Positions 57,494 to 64,000 of a DNA stretch of 64,000 nucleotides are shown here, piece after piece. Origin of the DNA: Streptomyces parvulus (GTDB lineage Bacteria > Actinomycetota > Actinomycetes > Streptomycetales > Streptomycetaceae); contig NZ_BMRX01000005.1 of the NCBI RefSeq assembly GCF_014648855.1, positions 1 through 64,000 on the forward strand, given 5' to 3'. The notes under the pieces are model-generated. The model saw only the letters and a program-made list of their open reading frames with translations. It was not told the DNA's origin and made no database searches. A program made the position numbers and the translations under genes. Each line of letters opens with the position of its first letter. The stretch's first letter is position 1.

Positions 57494-58078
57494 GTGACCG
57501 TGACCGCCGACAGGCCCCAGATGCTCGTCACCGAGTTCGAGGAACTCGCTCGCCACGCCGACCGGAGCATAGAAGGCGCGCGGCTCGAGTTCATCAACGG
57601 ACATCTTGGGGGGAAGGCCGTGCCCGACGGCGATCACGGACGTGTCATCCAGTGGCTCACGCGCATCTGCATGCAGCACAGGCCGGACCTCTGGCTGGAT
57701 CCGACGCAAGGGCTCGTGGTCGAGACGTACCGAGGCGGGCGGGCTCGTCCGGACGGCTCGCTCGCTCCGGCGGAAGCCTTTGTCGGCCAGGGCGAATGGG
57801 CCGACCCCACCCCCGTCCTCATGGTCGTGGAGGTCACCTCGTACGACTCCGACACCGACCGGCGTGACCGCACCGAGAAGCCGCGCGCCTACGCCGGGAC
57901 GGGCATCCCCGTCTATCTCCTGATCGACCGGGACACCTGCGAGGTCAAGGTGCACAGCCGCCCCGACGGCGGGCGGTACGAGACCGTGCAGACGCTGCCC
58001 TTCGGCAAGGAGGTCGCGCTGCCCGAGCCGGTGGGGATCACCCTGGAGACCGAGGCGCTGAAGAACTGGGTGCGCTGA
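57494..58078 (+). CDS. Uma2-family (DUF820) PD-(D/E)XK nuclease-fold protein
   Basis: A 194-residue protein: LEFINGHLGGKAVPDGDHGR near the N-terminus, VRPD-like GGRARPDGSLAP, VLMVVEVTSYDSDTDRRDRT (central D/E-x-K-like strand) and AGTGIPVYLLIDRDTCEVKV. This is the Uma2 family, which is greatly expanded in Streptomyces, mostly with unknown role. GTG start at 57494 with GGAGGAG upstream. The 226 bases between this and the two-cysteine gene hold the divergent promoters; no other gene is seen. Confidence 0.87.
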   Translation: MTVTADRPQMLVTEFEELARHADRSIEGARLEFINGHLGGKAVPDGDHGRVIQWLTRICMQHRPDLWLDPTQGLVVETYRGGRARPDGSLAPAEAFVGQGEWADPTPVLMVVEVTSYDSDTDRRDRTEKPRAYAGTGIPVYLLIDRDTCEVKVHSRPDGGRYETVQTLPFGKEVALPEPVGITLETEALKNWVR

Positions 58079-58108
58079 TCGCGTCCCCAGCGGCGAGGAC
58101 CCGGACCG

Positions 58109-58645
58109 TCAGGCGGAAATGCCGTCGATCCGGGCCATCGCGTCCTCCGCGCCGTACGGCTGCAAGTACGGCAGCCAGCGTGGGTCGCGGTGGCCGGTGC
58201 CGATGATGCGCCAGGCCAGGCCGGTGGGCGGGGCGGGCTTGTGGCGCAGGCGCCAGCCCAGTTCGACCAGGTGGCGGTCCGCCTTGACGTGGTTGCAGCG
58301 GCGGCAGGACGCCACCACGTTGTCCCAGGCGTGCAGACCCCCGCGGCTGCGCGGGATGACGTGGTCGACGCTGGTGGCGACGGCGCCGCAGTACATGCAG
58401 CGGCCCCCGTCGCGGGCGAAGAGCGCTCGTCGGGTCAGCGGGACGGGCCCCCGGTAGGGGACCCGCACGAACCGCTTGAGCCGGACCACGCTGGGTGCGG
58501 GCACGGTGACGGTCGCGCTGTGCAGGTAGGCGCCGGACTCCTCGAGGCACACGGCCTTGTTCTCGAGGACGAGGACGAGCGCGCGGCGGAGCGGTACGAC
58601 GCCGAGTGGCTCGTACGACGCGTTGAGAACCAGGACATGCGGCAC
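58109..58645 (-). CDS. HNH endonuclease
   Basis: A 178-residue protein with a C-terminal HNH domain: Cys83-x2-Cys86, Asp94-His95 (SVDHVIPRSRGG), Asn109 and Cys114-x2-Cys117 (VVASCRRCNH), the ββα-metal form. The N-terminal 75 residues (HVLVLNASYEPLGVVPLRRA) are the typical partner domain of this very widely conserved actinobacterial HNH family. GTG start at 58643-58645 with AAGGAGG eight bases upstream. Likely a housekeeping or genome-maintenance nuclease, convergent with the Uma2 gene. Its 306-base leader to 58951 shows no other gene. Confidence 0.9.
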   Translation of the reverse strand: MPHVLVLNASYEPLGVVPLRRALVLVLENKAVCLEESGAYLHSATVTVPAPSVVRLKRFVRVPYRGPVPLTRRALFARDGGRCMYCGAVATSVDHVIPRSRGGLHAWDNVVASCRRCNHVKADRHLVELGWRLRHKPAPPTGLAWRIIGTGHRDPRWLPYLQPYGAEDAMARIDGISA

Positions 58646-58951
58646 GGAGGCCTCCTTGTACGCCGGCGGCGCGTGGCTCGCGCCGGGACGATCCGTTGCC
58701 AGTCTCCCCTCATGCCTGGTGGAAGCGCCACCATGTCCCGGTAACGGGCTGGGAGTGTTTTCGACCACACGGGGCGCCGCGCCGGGCGGCGTGACCAGTC
58801 CCGGTGCGGGTGAGGACCGTCTCTCCCGCCCCTTTCGGGCCGTTCCGGTCCCGGTGCCCCGTTAGTGTGGTGCCTCTGCCCGTCCGGTGACCTTTCCGTG
58901 ACCTTGGACCGGATCTCCCGGGACGGGCCGCCGCACCTGGAGGTATCCGCC

Positions 58952-60052
58952 GTGTCCCTGTCCGCCGCCCTCCGACTGGCCGCCGGGCCGTCGCCGTCCC
59001 CGACCCCCTCGGGCTCCACGACGCCGCCGGTGCCCTCTCTCCGGGACGCCCAGGAGCACGCGACGAACGCCGCGGGCTGGGTCGAGGAGAACTGGTCGAC
59101 CTGGCTCGCGATCGGGCTGCGGGTGCTGCTGATCGTGGTGATCGCGGCGGTGCTGCGGGCGGTGGTCCGGCGGGCGATCACCAAGCTGATAGAGCGGATG
59201 AACCGCAGGCCCGCGACGGGCGGCAGCACCGCGCTGAGCAGTCTGCTGGTCAACGCCGAGCGGCGCCGGCAGCGCTCCGAGGCCATCGGGTCCGTGATGC
59301 GCTCGGTGGCCAGCTTCCTCATCCTCGGCACCGCCGCGCTGATGATCCTCGGCACCTTCCAGATCAACCTGGCGCCCCTGCTGGCCTCGGCCGGTGTCGC
59401 GGGCGTCGCGATCGGCTTCGGCGCCCGCAACCTGGTCACCGACTTCCTGTCCGGCGTCTTCATGATCCTTGAGGACCAGTACGGCGTCGGCGACAGCATC
59501 GACGCGGGCGTGGCCTCCGGCGAGGTCATAGAGGTCGGCCTGCGGGTGACCAAGCTGCGCGGTGTCGACGGCGAGATCTGGTACGTCCGCAACGGCGAGG
59601 TCAAGCGGATCGGCAACCTCTCCCAGGGCTGGTCCACGGCCGGCGTGGACGTGACCGTCCGCTCCGACGAGAACCTGGACAAGGTGAAGGAGACCCTCGA
59701 CGCGGTCGGCGAGCGGATGAGCAAGGAGGAGCCCTGGAACGAGATGCTCTGGGGCCCCATCGAGGTCCTCGGCCTGGACTCCGTACTGCTCGACTCGATG
59801 GTCGTACGCGTCTCCGCCAAGACCATGCCCGGCAAGTCCCTCACCGTCGAGCGGGAGCTGCGCTGGCGCGTCAAGCGGGCCTTCGACGAGGCCGGCATCG
59901 CGATCGTCGGCGGGGCCACGTTCCCGGTGGACGGCGTCCCCGCCGCCGCCGACCCGACGGCCGGGATGGCGGCGCCGTCGGCGTACGCGAACACCGGATC
60001 GCCGCAGTCGGTCGCCGCGTCGCCCATCACGCCGCCGAGCACCACGAAGTAG
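58952..60052 (+). CDS. MscS-family mechanosensitive channel
   Basis: A 366-residue membrane protein: Pro/Ser-rich N-terminus, helices near 50-75, 115-140 and the pore helix LLASAGVAGVAIGFGARNLV, then the MscS beta domain SGVFMILEDQYGVGDSI and the alpha/beta C-terminal domain. It releases solutes on hypo-osmotic shock. GTG start at 58952 with GGAGG about nine bases upstream. The tail (about 335-366) is Pro/Ala/Ser-rich. Confidence 0.9.
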   Translation: MSLSAALRLAAGPSPSPTPSGSTTPPVPSLRDAQEHATNAAGWVEENWSTWLAIGLRVLLIVVIAAVLRAVVRRAITKLIERMNRRPATGGSTALSSLLVNAERRRQRSEAIGSVMRSVASFLILGTAALMILGTFQINLAPLLASAGVAGVAIGFGARNLVTDFLSGVFMILEDQYGVGDSIDAGVASGEVIEVGLRVTKLRGVDGEIWYVRNGEVKRIGNLSQGWSTAGVDVTVRSDENLDKVKETLDAVGERMSKEEPWNEMLWGPIEVLGLDSVLLDSMVVRVSAKTMPGKSLTVERELRWRVKRAFDEAGIAIVGGATFPVDGVPAAADPTAGMAAPSAYANTGSPQSVAASPITPPSTTK

Positions 60053-60120
60053 CGGCCGGGTCCGCCGCCCCTTCCGCACCGCCCCCGAGGTAACGACTGC
60101 GTTGCCCCGGGGGCGCTCTC

Positions 60121-60150
60121 TTGACGCCCCCTCCCGGGCGGGCCTACGTT
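60121..60150 (+). promoter_or_regulatory. Probable csnR promoter
   Basis: TTGACG (60121-60126), 18-base spacer, TACGTT (60145-60150). The palindromic operator lies just downstream, across the expected transcription start. Confidence 0.6.
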
Positions 60151-60161
60151 TCTCAGCCAAC

Positions 60162-60174
60162 AGGAAACTTTCCT
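60162..60174. promoter_or_regulatory. CsnR operator palindrome
   Basis: AGGAAACTTTCCT, a perfect palindrome around its central base, 12-24 bases downstream of the -10 box and 86 bases before csnR. It fits the repressor site of the ROK regulator encoded next (CsnR of the chitosanase system), whose binding site I recall as similar. Confidence 0.7.
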
Positions 60175-60259
60175 AACAGTCACTTCCGGTGGGACGCGCA
60201 GTGGACTTCCCCGTCCCCCGCTGAAAGGCTGAGCGGTCGAGAGGCAGGTGTGGACACGC

Positions 60260-61471
60260 ATGGCAGGAACCGCCGGCACGCCGGGCACCCCGCGCGTCCT
60301 GCGCGCCATGAACGACCGGGCCGCCCTGGACCTCCTGCTGGAGCACGGGCCGCTGTCCCGGACCCGGATCGGCAAGCTGACCGGCTTGTCCAAGCCGACC
60401 GCCTCCCAGCTCCTCGCCCGCCTGGAGGCCGCCGGCCTGGTGCTGGCCGGCGGCACCACCGAGGGCAGCCCGGGCCCCGGCGCCCAGCTCTACGAGGTCA
60501 ACCCGGCAGCCGCGTACGCCGCCGGACTCGACGTCACCCCGGACCGCGTCCTGGCCGCGGTCGCCGACGTCACCGGGCGCACCGTCGGCCGGTACGAGCT
60601 GCCGACCCCGGGCCGCCGCCCCGCCGCCCCCGTCGTCCAGCAGGTGACGGACGCCCTCGACGGCGCGGTGAAGGCCGCCGGGCTGGCCCGTGCCGACGTC
60701 CACCGGCTCGTCATCGGCACCCCCGGCGCCTTCGACCCGGGCACCGGGCGGCTGCGCTACGCCTCCCACCTGCCCGGCTGGCACTCCCCCACCCTGCTGG
60801 ACGAGCTGGCCGCCGCGCTGCCCATGCCGGTCGAGTACGAGAACGACGTGAACCTCGCGGCCGTCGCGGAGCAGCGCCTCGGCGCCGCCCGGGGCCACGA
60901 GGACTTCGTGCTGCTCTGGAACCAGGAGGGCCTCGGCGCCGCGCTGGTCCTCGGCGGCCGGCTGCACCGCGGCTGGACCGGCGGCGCGGGCGAGGTCGGC
61001 TTCCTGCCGGTGCCGGGCGCCCCGCTGGTCCGCAAGGTCAGCCGGGCGGGCAGCGGCGGCTTCCAGGAACTCGCCGGCTCCCAGGCCCTGCCGGCCCTGG
61101 GCCGGGAGCTGGGCCTGACCGACCTGCCGCCGGGGCCGTACCACGAGGCCGCCGCGGCCCTCGTCGCCCGCGCCGCGCGGACCGACGACGCACCGCACCG
61201 CCGGCTGCTCCAGACCTACGCCACCCGCCTGGCCACCGGCCTCGCGTCCCTCGTCTCGGTCCTGGACCCCGAGCTGGTCGTGCTGAGCGGCACCGCCCTC
61301 GCCGCCGGCGGCGAGACGCTGCGCGACCTGGTCCGGGACGAGCTGGAGGAGCTGGCCGCCTCCCGTCCCCGGCTCGTCGTCGGCGACGTGACCGACCACC
61401 CCGTACTGCGCGGGGCGCTGGAGAGCGCCCTCGCGACCACCCGCGACGAGGTCTTCGACACCTCGCGCTGA
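60260..61471 (+). CDS. csnR: ROK-family repressor of chitosan utilisation
   Basis: A 403-residue ROK regulator: N-terminal winged helix (LSRTRIGKLTGLSKPTASQLLARLEAAG) and a ROK sugar-kinase-like domain (IGTPGAFDPGTGRLRYASHLPG, ENDVNLAAVAEQRLG, GGAGEVGFLP). The consensus HxCxCxxxGC ROK zinc motif is absent, as expected of several actinobacterial ROK repressors. It opens the ABC transporter operon for chitosan oligosaccharides, matching csnR-csnE-csnF-csnG (SCO2657-2660 as I recall), and the palindrome upstream is its likely autoregulatory site. The ATG at 60260 was preferred; a GTG at 60248 is the alternative. Confidence 0.85.
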   Translation: MAGTAGTPGTPRVLRAMNDRAALDLLLEHGPLSRTRIGKLTGLSKPTASQLLARLEAAGLVLAGGTTEGSPGPGAQLYEVNPAAAYAAGLDVTPDRVLAAVADVTGRTVGRYELPTPGRRPAAPVVQQVTDALDGAVKAAGLARADVHRLVIGTPGAFDPGTGRLRYASHLPGWHSPTLLDELAAALPMPVEYENDVNLAAVAEQRLGAARGHEDFVLLWNQEGLGAALVLGGRLHRGWTGGAGEVGFLPVPGAPLVRKVSRAGSGGFQELAGSQALPALGRELGLTDLPPGPYHEAAAALVARAARTDDAPHRRLLQTYATRLATGLASLVSVLDPELVVLSGTALAAGGETLRDLVRDELEELAASRPRLVVGDVTDHPVLRGALESALATTRDEVFDTSR

Positions 61472-61559
61472 GCCACCCCCCACGGCACCACCCGTACCGC
61501 ATCACCCACCGCGCACCACCGCCCCCGTCCCGCCACGCCCTGCCCCAGGGAGCTGCGTC

Positions 61560-62897
61560 ATGCCCGGAATATCCGCAAAGGCCACCCTCGCGGTCGCCGC
61601 CTCCGTCTCCATCGCCCTGCTCGCCACGGCCTGTACCGGCCAGGCGGACTCGGGCGCCTCGGACGACCCGAACGCCGAGACGACCCTCACCTTCTGGCAC
61701 GGCTGGAGCGCGCCCGCCGAGGTGAAGGCCGTACAGGCCAATGTCGACCGCTTCGAGAAGGCGCACCCCAACATCAAGGTGAAGGTCGTCGGCAACATCA
61801 ACGACGACAAGCTCAACCAGGCGCTGCGCGCGGGCGGTTCGAACGGGCCCGACGTGGTGTCCTCGTTCACCACCTCCAACATCGGAAAGTTCTGCTCCTC
61901 GGGCGCCTTCGCCGACCTGAAGCCCTTCATCGAGAAGTCGAAGCTCGACCTGGACGCGCTCATCCCGAAGCCGATGCTGGACTACACGCAGTTCGAGGGC
62001 GTCCGCTGCGCCCTGCCGCTGCTCGGCGACGCCTACGGCCTCTACTACGACAAGGACGCCTTCGCGGCGGCCGGCATCAAGGCCCCGCCCAAGACCTGGT
62101 CCGAGTTCGCCGAGGTGGCGAAGAAGCTGACCGAGCCGAAGGGCGACGGCTACGAGCGGCTCGGCTTCATGCCGAACTACCACGGCTACGAGACGGTCGT
62201 CGACCACTACATGTCCCAGTGGGACCACGCCTACTTCGACCAGGACGGCAAGTCGAGCGTCGCCGAGGACCCGGCCTTCGCGGAGATGTTCACGTACCAG
62301 AAGAAGCTCGTCGACGACCTCGGCGGCTTCGCGAGGCTGGAGAAGTACCGCAACACCTTCGGCGACGAGTGGGGCGCCAAGCACCCCTTCCACACCGGCC
62401 AGGTGGCGATGCAGCTCGACGGCGAGTGGCGGCTCGGCATGGCCAAGGACGCGGGGGTGGACTTCGAGATCGGCACCGCGCCGATGCCCGTGGCCGACGA
62501 CGAGGTGGACGAGTACGGCAAGGGGTTCCTCTCCGGCACCGTGATGGGCATCGCGCCGCAGAGCGCGAAGAAGAACGCCGCCTGGGAGCTGGTGAAGTAC
62601 ATGACGACCGACACCGGGGCCGTCGTCGCCTTCGCCAACGCCATCCGCAACGTGCCCTCCACCTTCCCGGCCCTGAAGTCCCCGGACCTCGAGACCGACC
62701 CCGCCTTCAAGACCTTCCTGGACATCGCCCAGCACCCCGAGTCGAACTCCCCGCCGGCCTCCGTCAACGGCTCCACGTACCAGCTGACGCTCCAGGACTT
62801 CGGGTACCAGTACGAGTCGGGCAAGGTGAAGGATCTCAAGGCCGGGCTGGAGAAGACCGCCGAGCAGATCGACCGCGACATCGAGCAGACGAAGTAG
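61560..62897 (+). CDS. csnE: Sugar-binding lipoprotein of an ABC transporter
   Basis: A 445-residue substrate-binding protein. Signal peptide with lipobox LATAC (Cys25), so membrane-anchored outside the cell. ETTLTFWHGWSAPAEVKAVQ begins the family 1 extracellular solute-binding domain; aromatic residues (FWHGW, YHGYE, MQLDGEWRLG) line a sugar pocket. By position after csnR it should bind chitosan-derived oligosaccharides. Starts 88 bases after csnR; cotranscribed. Confidence 0.88.
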   Translation: MPGISAKATLAVAASVSIALLATACTGQADSGASDDPNAETTLTFWHGWSAPAEVKAVQANVDRFEKAHPNIKVKVVGNINDDKLNQALRAGGSNGPDVVSSFTTSNIGKFCSSGAFADLKPFIEKSKLDLDALIPKPMLDYTQFEGVRCALPLLGDAYGLYYDKDAFAAAGIKAPPKTWSEFAEVAKKLTEPKGDGYERLGFMPNYHGYETVVDHYMSQWDHAYFDQDGKSSVAEDPAFAEMFTYQKKLVDDLGGFARLEKYRNTFGDEWGAKHPFHTGQVAMQLDGEWRLGMAKDAGVDFEIGTAPMPVADDEVDEYGKGFLSGTVMGIAPQSAKKNAAWELVKYMTTDTGAVVAFANAIRNVPSTFPALKSPDLETDPAFKTFLDIAQHPESNSPPASVNGSTYQLTLQDFGYQYESGKVKDLKAGLEKTAEQIDRDIEQTK

Positions 62898-62902
62898 CGG
62901 AC

Positions 62903-63859
62903 ATGACGACGTCCATGACCGCGAACACCCTCCGCGCCAAGCGCCGTTCCTCGGCGCTGCGCACGCTGGCCTTCATGTCGCCCTGGCTCGTCGGGTTCGG
63001 CGTCTTCTTCGCCTATCCCCTGGTGTCCACCGTGTACTTCTCGCTGATGAGGTACGACGGCTTCGGGGTTCCGGAGTTCCGGGGCCTGGACAACTGGGTG
63101 TACGTCTTCCAGGACTACCCCCTGTTCTGGCCCGCCCTGCGCAACACCCTGTGGCTCGTCCTGGTGATGGTGACCTGCCGGGTCGTGTTCGGGCTCGGGG
63201 TCGGGCTGCTCATCACGAAGATCAGGACGGGGGCCGGGGTCTTCCGCACCCTCTTCTACCTCCCCTACCTCGCCCCGCCGGTCGCCGCGACGCTGGCCTT
63301 CGTCTTCCTCCTCAACCCCGGCACCGGACCGGTCAACTCCGTCCTGGAGGGCCTGGGCGTCTCCGCGCCGGGCTGGTTCACGGACGCCGCCTGGTCCAAG
63401 CCGGCCCTCACCGCGCTCGCGCTGTGGGGCGTCGGCGACCTCATGGTCATCTTCATGGCCGCGCTGCTCGACGTGCCCAGGGAGCAGTACGAGGCGGCCG
63501 AGCTGGACGGGGCGTCGGCCTGGCAGCGGTTTCGGTTCGTGACGCTGCCGAACATCTCGCCGATCGTGCTGTTCGCCGTGGTCACGGGTGTGATCCAGAC
63601 GATGCAGTACTACACGCAGCCGCTGGTCGCCGGGAAGGTCGCCTCCGGGATCATCGGCGGCTCCGGCCAGTCCTTCGAGCCGGGCTACCCGGACAAGTCG
63701 ACCCTCACGCTCCCCCAACTCGTCTACAACCTCGGCTTCCAGCGCTTCGACTACGGCTCCGCGTGCGTGGTCGCCCTCGTACTGTTCGCGCTGGCCATGG
63801 CGTTCACCGCGCTGCTGATGCGCCGCCGGGGCGGACTGATCCAGGCAGGTGACCGATGA
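62903..63859 (+). CDS. csnF: ABC transporter permease
   Basis: A 318-residue sugar-transporter permease with six helices; EAA loop EAAELDGASAWQRFRFVTLP contacts the ATPase. Overlaps csnG at ATGA (63856-63859), so the two permeases are coupled. The ATG at 62903 is five bases after the csnE stop, with a GGA nearby. Confidence 0.88.
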   Translation: MTTSMTANTLRAKRRSSALRTLAFMSPWLVGFGVFFAYPLVSTVYFSLMRYDGFGVPEFRGLDNWVYVFQDYPLFWPALRNTLWLVLVMVTCRVVFGLGVGLLITKIRTGAGVFRTLFYLPYLAPPVAATLAFVFLLNPGTGPVNSVLEGLGVSAPGWFTDAAWSKPALTALALWGVGDLMVIFMAALLDVPREQYEAAELDGASAWQRFRFVTLPNISPIVLFAVVTGVIQTMQYYTQPLVAGKVASGIIGGSGQSFEPGYPDKSTLTLPQLVYNLGFQRFDYGSACVVALVLFALAMAFTALLMRRRGGLIQAGDR

Positions 63860-64000
63860 CCCAGGTACTGGAACGTCCGCCGGTGGCCCCGGGCGGCGCG
63901 CCGCCCGCCGCACGCCGCGCCGCACACCGCCGCGTCCTGCTGGAGTGGATCGCCGTCCACGCCCTGGGGATCGCCGCCGCCCTGTTCTTCACCCTGCCGT
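63856..64000 (+). CDS. csnG: Second ABC transporter permease, 5' part only
   Basis: ATG at 63856 overlapping the csnF stop opens a frame to the window edge: MTQVLERPPVAPGGAPPAAR followed by a basic region and a first membrane helix (LLEWIAVHALGIAAALFFTL). This is the expected start of the partner permease (MalG-like). The remaining helices and EAA loop lie outside the window. Confidence 0.8.
   Translation, partial: MTQVLERPPVAPGGAPPAARRAAHRRVLLEWIAVHALGIAAALFFTLP

Noticed and set aside
58646..58951. Gene between the HNH and MscS genes
   Set aside because: Open frames here lack start signals and codon bias; the region is a divergent promoter area.

Overview
The window is chromosomal DNA from a Streptomyces. 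Base composition is very GC-rich, coding frames have strongly GC-biased third positions, GTG starts are common, and the gene order mreBCD-pbp2-sfr/rodA, ndk-folC-valS, clpX-clpP2-clpP1-tig, sodF, pepN, asd, malQ, csnR-csnEFG matches what I remember of the S. coelicolor/S. lividans core chromosome around SCO2600-SCO2660. Names are assigned from sequence motifs and this remembered order; no database search was possible.

Layout. Positions 1-4400 look like an accessory stretch: a truncated repeat-built membrane protein, a zinc alcohol dehydrogenase, a VOC-fold protein, and a gene bracketed by two diverged copies of a short module (the tail of the radical SAM gene plus a small ORF). From 4419 to 13009 the minus strand carries a radical SAM gene and the elongation/sporulation wall cluster (rodA, pbp2, mreD, mreC, mreB). 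From 13319 to 18540 lie ndk, a DUF4233 membrane protein, folC and valS. A Pro/Gln-rich membrane protein is convergent with the clpX-clpP2-clpP1-tig proteostasis block, which is followed by tRNA-Pro and tRNA-Gly genes.

From 24.8 to 33 kb come a small membrane protein, an acyltransferase, an HD-domain protein with a SpoIIE-type phosphatase, an Eis-like acetyltransferase, a Nei/Fpg DNA glycosylase, rpiB and an amino-acid permease. bioY and a second permease follow, then sodF with a textbook Nur (nickel) operator, a zinc-ribbon protein, an Rv2466c-like thiol oxidoreductase, and two M1 aminopeptidase paralogues about 10 kb apart. Between the paralogues are an AbiEi-like/endonuclease-fold protein, a secreted subtilase, an ECF sigma factor with a membrane partner and a probable autoregulated promoter, asd and a DUF1203 protein.

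The right part holds a LysR regulator with two EamA exporters, a MarR regulator, malQ preceded by a gene for a repeat-containing two-cysteine polypeptide, a Uma2 protein, an HNH endonuclease and an MscS channel. It ends in the chitosan-utilisation operon csnR-csnE-csnF-csnG with a palindromic operator over the promoter.

No CRISPR array, phage, integrase or intact insertion sequence is seen. The least explained items are the duplicated module around 2844-4508, the two-cysteine repeat protein at 56968-57267, the ECF sigma system, and a 26-bp dispersed repeat present twice.
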